A stretch of DNA of 64,000 nt from Herbaspirillum rubrisubalbicans (GCF_003719195.1 NZ_CP024996.1:3472001-3536000), one strand, 5' to 3'. Shown: positions 27,889 through 38,101, counted from the stretch's first letter. Made by a program: numbers and translations. Notes: generated by a model from the letters alone, not told the origin.

Positions 27889-28901
27889 AAGACTGTCCTC
27901 TATTTTAAGAGAGTCTTCGTGTCCTGAGATTCAAGGGGCTATTCCACCTCTTCGAATCCAACGTACGCGATTACCAAGGTAGCGTGATAGTAAACACTGG
28001 TATTCGCCAGACGTTACAGAATCAAGATTCTGAAGATTTTTGGTATCTCAATAATGGGGTAACCATCATTACCCCCAAAGCGGTATTAGCTGGAAAACAG
28101 CTCACCATTGAAGATCCGCAAATCGTAAATGGATTACAGACTTCACACGAAATTTATCAGCACTTTACCGAATCTAATCAAGGCCCATCACCAGACAAAC
28201 GAACTTTATTGGTTCGAATAATTTGCGAAAAGGACGAGCCGGCGCGCGACCGCATCATTAGAGCTACGAATAGCCAGACAGCAATTCCTCCGGCCTCGCT
28301 GCGTAGCTCGGATGAAATCCATCGCAACATTGAGGATTTCCTCAAAGCAAATAATTTTTATTACGACAGAAAGAAGAATTATTATAAGAATAAGGGAATG
28401 CCAATTTCCCAGATCATCAGTATTCCGTATATGGCGCAAGCCATGATGGCAATAGTATTAATGAAACCCGATCAAGCACGCGCAAGACCGTCCACACTTT
28501 TGAATTTAGATTCTGAATACAAGAAGATCTTCAGCCTTGAAATGCCGATCGATGTCTATCTCAAGGCCATTCAGATAATGAGGGCGGTAGAGAGGAGACT
28601 GAAAGAAAAGGCCGTGGAGAGAAAGACTAGTACAAATATTAAATACTACGTAGCAATGATGTATGTAATTGGAATCACAAGAAGCATCACAGACATCGCC
28701 AGTAAGCTAAATTCCATAACTCAAGTAACTGTCAATTCATTAGTGCTTGATACTGTTATCGATGATGTTATGGGGAAATTCGAAAAGGCTGGCGGGACAG
28801 ACCAGGTCGCGAAAGGCTCATTATTTGCAGAGAGTCTTCTAGCTCACGCGTTGGGCTAAATTTGGTGGTCGCTAATTAAGGCCTGGACCTCAGATTGAAG
28901 G

Positions 28902-28937
28902 CGAACTTTCATCAGAGCACACCCTGATGAAAGTTCG
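28902..28937 (+). terminator. Hairpin behind the AIPR gene
   Basis: A perfect 14-bp stem (28902-28915 with 28924-28937, 8-nt loop) lies 43 bp after the AIPR stop codon, followed by a weak T-rich stretch. It also lies 28 bp beyond the 3' end of pbpC on the other strand, so it may serve both. Confidence 0.65.
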
Positions 28938-28964
28938 GTTTCAATTCCTTTCAACATAGCTAAT

Positions 28965-31247
28965 CTAATGTCGTGATTTTCCTTTGGACTTAGGTAATTC
29001 CAAAGCCCCCCGCACCTCGAATCGCACACTATCCAGTTCCTTGCCGCCCTGGTCCTGCAACACCAGCACATGCTTGCCCGGCCAAGGCATCCAGTCAAAG
29101 CCCAGTTCTTCCTCCCCCGTGGCCGATGTGTTGGCGCTGACCTTCTGCGCCTTCACCCTGCCCGCCTGCATGACTTCCTGCGGTATCAGCTTGCCATTCA
29201 GCATCCAGCGGCTGCCCACCGGTGCGCCCTGCGCCCGAAAACGGATGCGCTGGCGCGCCGGTGGGATGTCCGGGTCCAGGGCCGCCAACATGCCGGCGGT
29301 GGGATAGGTGATGGCGGGCCGTATCTGGCGCGCATGGGCGATGCGGATGTCCGACTGCACCGTGCCCGGCAGGAAATATTCGGTGCGCGCCGCTTCCACA
29401 TCCTGCTCGTAACGGATGGCCTGCGCCTGCACGCCGGCAGGCTTTGCGGGAGACGCATTGCGCGCATCACGACCGCCCTCGCGGCCACGCTCATGCAGAT
29501 ATTGCATGAGCTCCTGCCACACCGGTGCCGCACCGGTCACACCGGAGACGTCCCACATCGGCGCGCCGGAGGCGTTTCCGACCCATACCCCTACGGTATA
29601 ACGCGAGGAATAGCCGACACACCAGTTGTCGCGCATGTCCTTGGAGGTGCCGGTCTTGACCGCTGTCCAGATGCGCGTGGACAAGGCGTTTTCCAGGCCG
29701 AAGGTGCGGGCGCGGGCGCTGCGGTCGGAGAGGATGTCGCCGATGATGAAGGCGGCGTCGGCATCCATCACTGGCGTGGTGCGCGCTGGCGTGCGCGCTT
29801 GGTCCAGGCGCGTACGCAGGGGGGAATAACGGCCCTGGTTGGCCAGCACCCGATAGGCATTGGTGAGATTGGCCAGCGTCACATCGGCGCTGCCCAGCGC
29901 CAGGCTGTAGCCGTAATAATCGCCGCTTTCGCGCAGGTTGAAACCCAGCGCCTGCAAGCGACGGAAGAAACGCTCGGGCGTCACCATCACCAGCGTGCGC
30001 ACGGCGGGGATGTTCAAGGACGATCCCAATGAAGTGCGCAAGCTGACCAGGCCCTTGTATTGCTTGTCGTAGTTCTGCGGGATGTAGAGCCCGGCCGAGG
30101 TGGCCAGGTTGACGGGGGAATCGTCCAGCAGGGAGGCTGCCGTCAGCCATTTCTTTTCGATGGCCAGTTCGTAGAGGAAGGGTTTCAGGGTCGAGCCGGC
30201 CTGTCGTTGCGCGACCACGCCATCGACATTGGCTGCGGCCGACAGGCTGCCGCTGGAGCCGATCCAGGCCAGGACTTCACCGCTGGTATTGTCGATGACA
30301 ATGATGGAGCCATCCTCGATATTGCGGTCGGCCAGTGCGGCCAGTTGATGGCGCAGGGCTTGCGCGGCGAAGCGCTGCAAGGGGGCGTCCAGCGTGGAGC
30401 GCACTTGCTGTCCCGGCGCGCTCAGCAGCTTGCGCGCCAGGTGAGGTGCCAGTTGCGGGGCATCACTGGTACCCGGCAGATCGCGCTTGGCGGAGACGCG
30501 GGCCAGGGCCAGTTCGGTGCGACCATCCATGCCATTGCATTGCTCGGCAGCGCCCTCTTCCTTCAGGATCGCACAGGCGCGTTCGGCCACGCGGCGCGGC
30601 GTGGCGTTGGGGGCACGGATCAATGCCACGGCGATGGCCGCTTCGCCCTGATCGAGTCCGCTGGGGTGCTTGCCGAACATCACGCGCGAGAGCGCATGGA
30701 CGCCGACCAACTCACCACGAAACGCCACCAGGTTCAGATAGGCTTCCAGGATCTGGTCCTTGCGCCAGGAGCGTTCCAGCGATTGCGCAATCCACGCCTG
30801 CGAGACCTTCTGCGTGAGCGAGCGCGCACCGGACTTGCGGCGCAGATTGTCATAGATCAAACCCGCCAGCTGCATGGTGATGGTGGAGGCGCCGCGGGTC
30901 TTGGTATTCCATAGATTGCCCCAGGCCGAGGCCGCTACGGCGCTCCAGTCGATGCCGCTGTGCTGGTAGAAGCGTCGGTCCTCGGAGGCGATCAGTGCGT
31001 GGCGCAAGGCAGGAGAGACATCTTCCAGTTTGACCCAGGACAATCTGCGCTCATCCATGTTGATGCGGATGCGCTGCAACAGCTCGCCATTGCGGTCCAG
31101 CAGGCTGGCCTCCGAGGGCAGGAAGTCGCGCTGCACTTCGCTGAAGGAGGGGACGGCACTGGCCGCAGTCGGTATCAGCAAGACCAGCACCAGCGCGCTC
31201 ATCGAAACAAGCGCACCGGGCCGCACACTGCATGTGGTCATGCGCAT
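28965..31247 (-). CDS. pbpC: Penicillin-binding protein 1C (bifunctional peptidoglycan synthase)
   Basis: A periplasmic-facing, membrane-anchored enzyme of 760 aa with an N-terminal hydrophobic segment (about 13-32). The GT51 glycosyltransferase domain has catalytic E89 in SEDRRFYQHSG. The transpeptidase has S352-x-x-K, S410-L-N and K531-T-G-T-S motifs. The C-terminal BiPBP_C domain is typical of PBP1C. The ATG at 31247 overlaps the stop of the upstream alpha-2-macroglobulin gene (TGATG); a GTG one codon earlier is possible. The pairing with an A2M gene is the classical arrangement. Confidence 0.95.
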   Translation of the reverse strand: MRMTTCSVRPGALVSMSALVLVLLIPTAASAVPSFSEVQRDFLPSEASLLDRNGELLQRIRINMDERRLSWVKLEDVSPALRHALIASEDRRFYQHSGIDWSAVAASAWGNLWNTKTRGASTITMQLAGLIYDNLRRKSGARSLTQKVSQAWIAQSLERSWRKDQILEAYLNLVAFRGELVGVHALSRVMFGKHPSGLDQGEAAIAVALIRAPNATPRRVAERACAILKEEGAAEQCNGMDGRTELALARVSAKRDLPGTSDAPQLAPHLARKLLSAPGQQVRSTLDAPLQRFAAQALRHQLAALADRNIEDGSIIVIDNTSGEVLAWIGSSGSLSAAANVDGVVAQRQAGSTLKPFLYELAIEKKWLTAASLLDDSPVNLATSAGLYIPQNYDKQYKGLVSLRTSLGSSLNIPAVRTLVMVTPERFFRRLQALGFNLRESGDYYGYSLALGSADVTLANLTNAYRVLANQGRYSPLRTRLDQARTPARTTPVMDADAAFIIGDILSDRSARARTFGLENALSTRIWTAVKTGTSKDMRDNWCVGYSSRYTVGVWVGNASGAPMWDVSGVTGAAPVWQELMQYLHERGREGGRDARNASPAKPAGVQAQAIRYEQDVEAARTEYFLPGTVQSDIRIAHARQIRPAITYPTAGMLAALDPDIPPARQRIRFRAQGAPVGSRWMLNGKLIPQEVMQAGRVKAQKVSANTSATGEEELGFDWMPWPGKHVLVLQDQGGKELDSVRFEVRGALELPKSKGKSRH

Positions 31248-34200
31248 CACTGCGCCGCCTTCACGACGAGCTTGCCGTTGGGGATTTCACCGAACATCTC
31301 GGGCGCATACATGGCTTCTACCCGCGTGGGCGGCAGGTTGAATTCACCCGCATTGTTCAGGCGCACGGTGTAGCTGATGCTGGTGCGGCCCTTGGGCATG
31401 GCTTCGTAATACGCGCGATAGGCTTCGAAGCTGCGCTCTTCATAGGCCAGCCAGCCCATGCCGCGATCGCGGGGGGCATCCTGCTTGCCTTGGGCGATGG
31501 TGGAGTCGCGCCCGAGACCAGAACCCAACAACGTGGCGCCACCCGGCACCGGGTCGCTCACCACGACCCAGGTCATCTCGGCTTGCGCATCGATGTCCAG
31601 CGTCACCCGCAACACGTCGCCGCGTGTATATACACCGGCCTGCTTCTGCTCAATGGCCTCGACCTTGCGGGTGATGCGATAGCCCGCGGCGAAAGGCTGC
31701 GTCAAGGGAACCGCGGCCAGGCTTTGCAAGGTGACCCAGGGCTTGCCGTTGCCTTCTTGCGCAAAGCGCACGCTGCCGGCCTGGGCATGGTCTTGCGGCC
31801 AGGGCAATTGCAGCTTGCCGCCATTGGCCGCTCCGCTCCAGGCCAGGCTTTGGGTGGTGCTGGTGGCGCCGCCTTGTTCCAGCGTAACGCGGGTGGTGCC
31901 GGTGACCGGTTCGGATTCGAACTTGCGGGCGAATTTCTCCAGCGCCAGGCTGCCCCAGACGTTGGCCGTGGTGGTGCTCCAGTGGCCGCGCTGCTGGCGG
32001 CCGATGGCGCCGGCCACCAGGCGCGGCAAGTCGTCGCGCCAGGCCGGGTTGTTCAGCTCCAGCAGGATCAGGCGGTTGGCGTTGGCGTCGGCGCTGCTCA
32101 TCAACCACCACCAGTAATCGCCCTCTTCGTTGGAGAAGCCCATGCGCGTGCCCTGGAAGTTCAGGCGGGCGCGCAGGATCTGGTCGGCTTCATCGAGCTT
32201 CTTCTGGCGCTCGGGGAGGGTGTTGACGCGTTGCAGGATGGCGATCCAGTCCAGCAGGCCGGAAGTGGGCCAGCTATTGGGATTGATCTGGAGCGATCCC
32301 AGCATGGCCGGCTGCACGCGGTTGTAGCGCGACAGCGCTTCCAGCGCGGCCAGCTTGCGCACGTCCAGGTCTTTCTGTGGCGACCAGAACTCGCGCATGA
32401 CCTTACCCTCGACGAAGGCGGCCAGGCCATCAAGCATCTTGTCGCGGCTGGCCTGCGGGATGGCGTAGCCGGCTTCGTTGGTGGCGGCCAGCAGGTAGGC
32501 GGTCAGCGTATCGCTGCCACGACGCGCGCCGCTGTCGCTGGGCGGGAAGTAGTAGGCCAGGCCGTCGCCGTCCAGATAGGTCGGCAGGTCGGCGGCGATC
32601 TTTTGCCAGGCGGCTTCGTCACGCAGGCCGATGGCCTTGGAGGTCTTCTGTTCCAGGCAGGCGAAGGGGTAATTGACGAAGTAACGCGTGAGCGCATCGC
32701 TGCCGCCGGCCAGGCTGGGCTTCAAGGCTACGGCCAGGCCACCGCGCCCAGGCAGGCTGTCGGCCGGACGGGCGACGTTGATGGCGGCGCTCTTGTCGAG
32801 CTGGAACAGCGTGGCCTGCTGCACCGTGACCGGCACCGCAGGGACCACGCGCTGGGTGAACTTCATCGCATCTCTGGCCTTCTGGCCGCCCTGCTCCTGG
32901 GCGCTGATGTCCCAGGCCAGTTGGCTGATGCCTTCGGGGGTCTGCACCGGCCACATGACTTCGGCCGCCTGCCCGGAAGCAATCTTCACCTCGCGTTCCG
33001 GCAGCGTCAGCGTGCTGGCCGTGGTACTGCCTTGCGCGCGTGCCGTTACCTTGATGTTCATATCATGGGTGGTAGTGTTGCGTACCGTGACCGTACCGTT
33101 GAAATGGTCGCCCTCGCGCACCAGGGGCGGCAGGCCGGAGATGAGCTGAACGTCCTGGGTGGAACGGATGCTGATGCTGCCGGTACCGAAGTCGTCGATG
33201 CCATTCTCGGCGATGGCGACGATGCGGAAGGAAGTCAGCGCATCGTTGAGCGGCACCTCCAGTTGCGCCCTGCCCTCGGCGTCCAGCGTTACGCTGGGCT
33301 TCCAGAGCAGCAAGGTATCGAACAGTTCGCGCGTCGGCGCACGGCCACCGCCGCCGCCGGCCGGCGTGGCCTTCTTGCCATAGTGACGTTTGCCGACCAC
33401 CTGCATCTGCGCCGTCGAGGTTTCCACGCCGTAGCTGCGCCGTTGCAGCATGGCGCGCAGCACATCCCAACTGCCATTGGGTTGCAGTTCCAGCAGGGCT
33501 TCATCGACGGCGGCCAGGGCGAATTCACCGCCGGCGGCTGGCTTGCCGTTGGGCAGCTTGACCTGCACCTGGACCTTGGCCACGGCACGGATGGGATAGC
33601 TCGGCTTGTCGGTGCTGACCGCTACTTGCAGGCGATGACCGGCGTCGCCCACGTTGACCTCGGCGATGCCGAACTTCCAGGCCGGCTTGGAGAGATCGAC
33701 GATGGGGCCGGGGCCCTGGTACTCGCGGAATTCATGCCACCAGTTGATCGGTTCCTTCCAGCCCCAGATGAAGAAGGAATACCACGGCACCTCGCGCATC
33801 CGGCCGCGCACGGCCAGGACCGAGACGTAGACGTTGGGACCGTACTCGGCTTTCATCGGTACGCTGATGGTCGGGTCCTGCCCCGACAATGACACCACGC
33901 GGGTATCGATCACCCCTTCGCGCTCCACCGCCACCAGGGCGGTGGCATGGCGGAAGGGCATTCGCACCTGGAAGCTGGCGGTCTCGCCGGGCTGGTAATT
34001 CTTTTTCTCGGGCAGGATGTCGATGCGGTCCTGGTTCTCGCCATCGAACCAGACTTCGCCGCGCCCGGTGACCCACACCGAGGAACGGGCCGCCGCGGCG
34101 TTGCCATTGCCATCCTTGGCGGTGGCGATCAGGTCCACATTACCGGCCTCGGACAGCTCGGTGTCGCAGGTGAACATGCCATGCTGGTCGCTCTTGCCCG

Positions 34201-37105
34201 AGCAAAGCTTGCCGAGGTCTTGCTTGCTCTCATCGTTTTCATAGGCGTAGAAGCCGCCGACCATGCGCTTGCGGTGCGAATTGGTCTGACGCGCCAGGCC
34301 CCGGATTTCCACCGGCACGCCGGCTTGCGGCTGGCCGGCGGTGTTGAGGGTGACGGCAGTCAACGTGAGCTTTTTCTTGACCGAGACCCAGTTGCCAGTG
34401 CGCAGGCCCACCACCACGGCGGAGGGCCACAGCGGCGTGACGGTGGAGATGGTCTGGACCTCGCCATTGGGGTCGCTGTAGGTCATCTCGGTCAGCAGTT
34501 CCTGCGGCCGTTGCAGCGCCGGCAGCTTGCCGATGATGGCGCGGCCGGCGCCGTTCTTGTCGAGCGTGACGGCCAGCTTGTCGGCGACGATCTTCTGGTC
34601 GTCGGCATTGCTGTCGTCATCGCTGCGCGGGGCGTCGAAGGAGAAGCCATCGTAACCAGCCATGTCCAGCGAACGCGAACGCAGCAGCGAGGACACCTGT
34701 ACCGTCTGGTTGGCGGCAGCACCGCCGTTGATGTAGTTCAGTTGCAGGTCCAGCGGCAGTTCCTTGATGGCGACCTGCGCGCCCTTGGGCGGAGTGATGC
34801 GGCCCTGCATCAGCGGCAGGCGGAATTCTTCCACACGGAAGGTGCCGGTGACGTAGGTGCCACGGCCGTAGCTATCTTCGTCGTCACCAGTCTGCTCACT
34901 GGCATTGGCATTGACGCGCCCCTGGTCTAACACGACTTCATACGTGCCCAGCTTGGCTTCCTTCGGCAGCGTGAAGCTGGTCTCGGCGCTCTTGTTGCCA
35001 CGCCAGGTCAGCGGGAACTGATATTGCTGGCCACTGCCGAGGTGGCTGATGCGAATGCGCGTGGGCAGGTCTTCCTTGCGCACCAGGCCGAAGCCTTGCA
35101 GGGTCTCGGTGCGGATGACGTGCTTCATCGACACCGTTTCGCCGGCGCGCAACAGGGTGCGGTCGAAGATGGTGGTGGCACGGGTGGTGGCCGACTTGTC
35201 CATGTCGGTGGGCAGGTTGAAGCGCCAGGATTCGATGCCTTCGTTCCAGGAGGTCAGCGCAAAGGCCATGTCCTGGCGGCCCTTTTCATCGGTCTTGCGG
35301 GCGCTCACGAAGAGGCCATTGATCTTGGCCGCATTGTCGGCGCTGTAGCCACGGTTGAGGCAGGCATCTTCCAGCGCCGGCATCATGGCTACGCCATTGG
35401 CATTGGTCTTGCCCTGCCAGAGCTGGGTACCATCGCAATTGGACACGCGGATCTCGGCATCGGCCACCGGTTTGGCATCATCCAGCCGGGTCACCCAGAC
35501 GGCGCCATTGGCGCGGCCCAGTTTCACATGCACCGACAAATTGGTCACCAGCGCACTGGTGCGCACGTACATCGGTTGCGGCTTGCCCAGCAGCGACGCG
35601 CCCAGCTTCTGCGATTCCAGTTCGACCACGTAGAAGCCGGGGTCTTTCAAGGGAATGCCGATCACTTCAAAGGGCCATTCGCCGTCCTTGGCCTCCTTCT
35701 GCGCGGGCAGGTCGAGTTTCTTGACACCCGGCTCCTTGGCCAGCAGGCTGATGCTGCGGGTATCGACCTTTTTCGGGTCGCCCCATTTCTCGTGATACTG
35801 GTTCAGGCGCGTGAGCCAGGCGATGACCGCACGGTCACCATCGACCTTGAGATCGGCCACTTGGCCCGGCATGGCGCGCCCATCCTTGCCGCGCACCTGC
35901 AGGCCGGCTTCCACCCGGCGCAGCGTGACCGGCAGGGCGGGATCGGCATTGAGTTCGATGATGCCGAAGGGCGCCGCCGCGAACTTGGCCAGCGGCGGGA
36001 AATCGGCCAGCGCCGACTTCAGCGGAAAGGAGGCGGCATTGGTGAGCGTGCGGCCATCTTCATCCTTGAAGCCCGATGGCAGGCTGATGGTGAATTCGGA
36101 TTTTTCCGGGAATGGCGGCTTGAAGCGCAGTTCGCGCACCGCTTCATCCTTGTCCCCTTCCAGGGTTGGCTTGATCTTGCCGGTGCTGGCGTTCATCACC
36201 ACCTGCTCGGCCAGCTTGCGCGGCACCGGCGCCGAAAACGACAAGCTCACCGGCAGGATCGGCGAGCAGGCGGCGTTGGCGTTCTCGCGCTGGCAGGACA
36301 GGCTGGCGGCGAATTCGCTGCGCACCTGGAACGTGAAGACCTGGGGCTTGGAGGTGACGATGGCGGGTGCGCTGGCTGCCGCAATACCGCGATCCCAGAC
36401 CAGTTTCACATGGGCTTCATTGGGCAGGCGCTGCTGACACTGCACGATGCTCACGGCAGCCGGGTCCACGCCCTTGGCGAACTGTTGCAGCAGCGCCTTG
36501 CGATCGGCTTGGCCCACCGCCTTGGTGGGAATGCGTTCGTTGATACCTTCAGCTTCGCAATACAGGTGCTCGCGCACCGAGGCTTCGGTGGCCGGGCCGT
36601 TCTGGAACAGGATGAAAGCCTGGTCTTCGGCGATCTGGGCGCCGTGGTAGGGTTCGATGCGCGTGACAGCCGGGCCGCCGGTGCTGAACTGGAAGCGGGT
36701 CTTGCCGCTCATCGCATTGCCGGCCACCGATTTGGCATCGGCGCGCAGGTTGAAGCTGCACCGGGTGCCGGGTGGCAGGTCGCGTTCGAAGTCGTAGACC
36801 CAGTTCTTGTCATCGGCCCAGCGGGCGGTGCCGGCCACGGCGCAATCGGCGTCGAAGGGCGACGCCGCCTTGGGGTCGCCGAACTTGACCATGGATTCGG
36901 AAAAGCGCGCCCGCACCTGGCGGATGCGCTGCACCTCGCCCTGCGGCGAGAAGGACAGCACGCTGGCATTGGCGGCTTGCGCCGGCGGGGCCGGCAGCGA
37001 CCACATGGCTGCCCCCAGCAGCAGGCTTGCGGCCAGGGCGCGGGTGGCGATGTGACGCAAGGATGTCGTGACCCGTGTGGCCAGGCCGGTTTCCGTTTGA
37101 TTCAT
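31247..37105 (-). CDS. yfhM: Bacterial alpha-2-macroglobulin (large YfhM-like protease trap)
   Basis: A periplasmic thioester protein thought to trap foreign proteases near damaged envelope, 1952 aa (E. coli YfhM about 1650). The start is ATG 37105 behind a GGAGAAC site; the frame extends 30 codons further without support. The signal sequence ends near PAPPAQAA. The thioester motif C1483-L-E-Q is present in YPFACLEQ. MG-type beta domains precede it, and an alpha-toroid (TED) and receptor-like domain follow. No lipobox cysteine is seen, unlike the lipoprotein YfhM. It is translationally coupled to pbpC. Confidence 0.95.
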   Translation of the reverse strand: MNQTETGLATRVTTSLRHIATRALAASLLLGAAMWSLPAPPAQAANASVLSFSPQGEVQRIRQVRARFSESMVKFGDPKAASPFDADCAVAGTARWADDKNWVYDFERDLPPGTRCSFNLRADAKSVAGNAMSGKTRFQFSTGGPAVTRIEPYHGAQIAEDQAFILFQNGPATEASVREHLYCEAEGINERIPTKAVGQADRKALLQQFAKGVDPAAVSIVQCQQRLPNEAHVKLVWDRGIAAASAPAIVTSKPQVFTFQVRSEFAASLSCQRENANAACSPILPVSLSFSAPVPRKLAEQVVMNASTGKIKPTLEGDKDEAVRELRFKPPFPEKSEFTISLPSGFKDEDGRTLTNAASFPLKSALADFPPLAKFAAAPFGIIELNADPALPVTLRRVEAGLQVRGKDGRAMPGQVADLKVDGDRAVIAWLTRLNQYHEKWGDPKKVDTRSISLLAKEPGVKKLDLPAQKEAKDGEWPFEVIGIPLKDPGFYVVELESQKLGASLLGKPQPMYVRTSALVTNLSVHVKLGRANGAVWVTRLDDAKPVADAEIRVSNCDGTQLWQGKTNANGVAMMPALEDACLNRGYSADNAAKINGLFVSARKTDEKGRQDMAFALTSWNEGIESWRFNLPTDMDKSATTRATTIFDRTLLRAGETVSMKHVIRTETLQGFGLVRKEDLPTRIRISHLGSGQQYQFPLTWRGNKSAETSFTLPKEAKLGTYEVVLDQGRVNANASEQTGDDEDSYGRGTYVTGTFRVEEFRLPLMQGRITPPKGAQVAIKELPLDLQLNYINGGAAANQTVQVSSLLRSRSLDMAGYDGFSFDAPRSDDDSNADDQKIVADKLAVTLDKNGAGRAIIGKLPALQRPQELLTEMTYSDPNGEVQTISTVTPLWPSAVVVGLRTGNWVSVKKKLTLTAVTLNTAGQPQAGVPVEIRGLARQTNSHRKRMVGGFYAYENDESKQDLGKLCSGKSDQHGMFTCDTELSEAGNVDLIATAKDGNGNAAAARSSVWVTGRGEVWFDGENQDRIDILPEKKNYQPGETASFQVRMPFRHATALVAVEREGVIDTRVVSLSGQDPTISVPMKAEYGPNVYVSVLAVRGRMREVPWYSFFIWGWKEPINWWHEFREYQGPGPIVDLSKPAWKFGIAEVNVGDAGHRLQVAVSTDKPSYPIRAVAKVQVQVKLPNGKPAAGGEFALAAVDEALLELQPNGSWDVLRAMLQRRSYGVETSTAQMQVVGKRHYGKKATPAGGGGGRAPTRELFDTLLLWKPSVTLDAEGRAQLEVPLNDALTSFRIVAIAENGIDDFGTGSISIRSTQDVQLISGLPPLVREGDHFNGTVTVRNTTTHDMNIKVTARAQGSTTASTLTLPEREVKIASGQAAEVMWPVQTPEGISQLAWDISAQEQGGQKARDAMKFTQRVVPAVPVTVQQATLFQLDKSAAINVARPADSLPGRGGLAVALKPSLAGGSDALTRYFVNYPFACLEQKTSKAIGLRDEAAWQKIAADLPTYLDGDGLAYYFPPSDSGARRGSDTLTAYLLAATNEAGYAIPQASRDKMLDGLAAFVEGKVMREFWSPQKDLDVRKLAALEALSRYNRVQPAMLGSLQINPNSWPTSGLLDWIAILQRVNTLPERQKKLDEADQILRARLNFQGTRMGFSNEEGDYWWWLMSSADANANRLILLELNNPAWRDDLPRLVAGAIGRQQRGHWSTTTANVWGSLALEKFARKFESEPVTGTTRVTLEQGGATSTTQSLAWSGAANGGKLQLPWPQDHAQAGSVRFAQEGNGKPWVTLQSLAAVPLTQPFAAGYRITRKVEAIEQKQAGVYTRGDVLRVTLDIDAQAEMTWVVVSDPVPGGATLLGSGLGRDSTIAQGKQDAPRDRGMGWLAYEERSFEAYRAYYEAMPKGRTSISYTVRLNNAGEFNLPPTRVEAMYAPEMFGEIPNGKLVVKAAQ

Positions 37106-37207
37106 CTTGTTCTCCGGAGCAATCTTGTTGTGATGACAGCCACAGGTCTCTTCCCCCTTGCGGCGATGCTGGCGCTCAGACTGGAATAACGGCAAAACGT
37201 TTCCGGT

Positions 37208-38089
37208 TTATAGCTTGCATTGCAAAAAATCCAGGAAACAGCTGATGCGGCGCGAGAGTTGGGTGTTGTGGTAGTACACCGCCGAGATCTTCTGGCGAAA
37301 GCCGCTATCGTAATGATCCAGGAGGCGTACCAGGTGCCCGGCGGCGATATCGGCATCGGTCATGAAGCTGGACAGGCAGGCGATGCCCTGCCCTTGCAAG
37401 GCCAGATGGCGGATGGTCTCGCCGCTGGAGGCGCGAATGGCGGGGCGGGTCTGGTAGCGGTCGCCGGCGGTATGGCGCAGCGGCCAGTGATTGAGGATGT
37501 CGGGCTGGGAAAAGCCGATCAACTGGTGCTGTTCCAGCGCCTCCACCGACTCCGGCGTGCCGCACCGGGCCAGATAGTCGGGGCTGGCCACGATGTTGAG
37601 CCGGGCCGAACTGAGGGGCCGCGCGTGCAGTGTCGAATCCTGCAATTCACCGATGCGGATGGCGATGTCGGCGCGCTGCTCGACCAGGTCGATGAAGCGG
37701 TCATTGGTGGTCAGTTCCAGTTCGATGTCGGGATAGGCTGCGCGAAAGGCCCCCACATGCGGCACCACACAGTGCAGCATGAAGGGCACGGCGGCGTCCA
37801 CCCGCAACTTGCCTACCGGCTTGCGGCTGCGCATCCTTACCGTGTCTTCGGCCTGCTCCATCGCCCCCAGGATGGCGCGCGCCTGGTGCAGCAAGGCTTC
37901 GCCTTCCTCGGTCAATTCCATGCGACGCGTGGTGCGGGTCAGCAGACTGGCGCCCAGTTTTTCCTCCAGCCGCGACAGCGCCCGGCTCACGCCCGAGGTG
38001 GTCTGCTCCAGCACCTCGGCGGCCGATGACAAGGTGCCCGCCTCCACCACGGCGACAAAGGTGCGCAATTCCTCCGATTGAATGCTCAT
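37208..38089 (-). CDS. LysR-family transcriptional regulator
   Basis: A 293-aa DNA-binding regulator. The N-terminal winged helix (about residues 4-62: LRTFVAVVEAGTLSSAAEVLEQTTSGVSRALSRLEEKLG) is followed by a LysR substrate-binding domain (about 88-290). It is divergent from the MFS transporter gene across a 134-bp gap that contains an ATCAAA-N5-TTTGAT dyad, so it most likely controls that transporter and itself. The effector is unknown. Confidence 0.93.
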   Translation of the reverse strand: MSIQSEELRTFVAVVEAGTLSSAAEVLEQTTSGVSRALSRLEEKLGASLLTRTTRRMELTEEGEALLHQARAILGAMEQAEDTVRMRSRKPVGKLRVDAAVPFMLHCVVPHVGAFRAAYPDIELELTTNDRFIDLVEQRADIAIRIGELQDSTLHARPLSSARLNIVASPDYLARCGTPESVEALEQHQLIGFSQPDILNHWPLRHTAGDRYQTRPAIRASSGETIRHLALQGQGIACLSSFMTDADIAAGHLVRLLDHYDSGFRQKISAVYYHNTQLSRRISCFLDFLQCKL

Positions 38090-38101
38090 TATTGACTCCA
38101 G

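Larger units (their letters stand above)
26617..27946 (-). mobile_element. IS2-like IS3-family insertion sequence (1330 bp)
   Basis: The ends were fixed by the interrupted gene. The 5-bp direct repeat CCTCT lies at 26612-26616 and 27947-27951. The element runs TG...CA with imperfect terminal repeats (TGTAGTTGCCCC versus TGGAATAGCCCC, followed by a shared TCAGGACAC further in). It carries overlapping orfA and orfB on the minus strand with an A-AAA-AAC slippery site, as in IS2-type elements. Both frames are intact, so it may still be mobile. Confidence 0.93.
25845..28859 (+). pseudogene. AIPR-family (abortive phage resistance type) gene, split by an IS
   Basis: A member of the AIPR family (Pfam PF10592), named for abortive-infection phage resistance. 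The reading frame runs 25845-26616, is broken by the IS at 26617-27946, and resumes at 27952. Excising the IS and one copy of the 5-bp target duplication restores 559 codons without a frameshift. The junction then reads LFESNVRDYQG, followed by FWYLNNGVTI, both AIPR hallmarks. The N-terminal part has GGDGGID (D66) and LIQSK (Q98-x-K100), resembling a PD-(D/Q)xK nuclease core; that is my inference. The gene is strongly AT-rich compared with its neighbours, which suggests transfer. Two truncated peptides (258 aa and a possible 291 aa from GTG/ATG near 27984) could still be made. Confidence 0.88.

Noticed and set aside
26714..27982. Long plus-strand frame of 422 codons across the IS2-like element
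   Set aside because: It is antisense to well-recognised orfA/orfB with intact motifs and has no family resemblance.
23343..28964. The tRNA-Leu/AIPR segment as a complete genomic island with attL/attR
   Set aside because: No integrase is present and no copy of the tRNA 3' end occurs after the AIPR gene before pbpC; only the internal 21-bp repeats near the tRNAs are seen.
31232..33892. Very long plus-strand frame (886 codons) opposite the alpha-2-macroglobulin gene
   Set aside because: It is a GC-skew shadow of the real minus-strand gene; composition is Gly/Gln/His/Arg-rich, with no start signal or domain.
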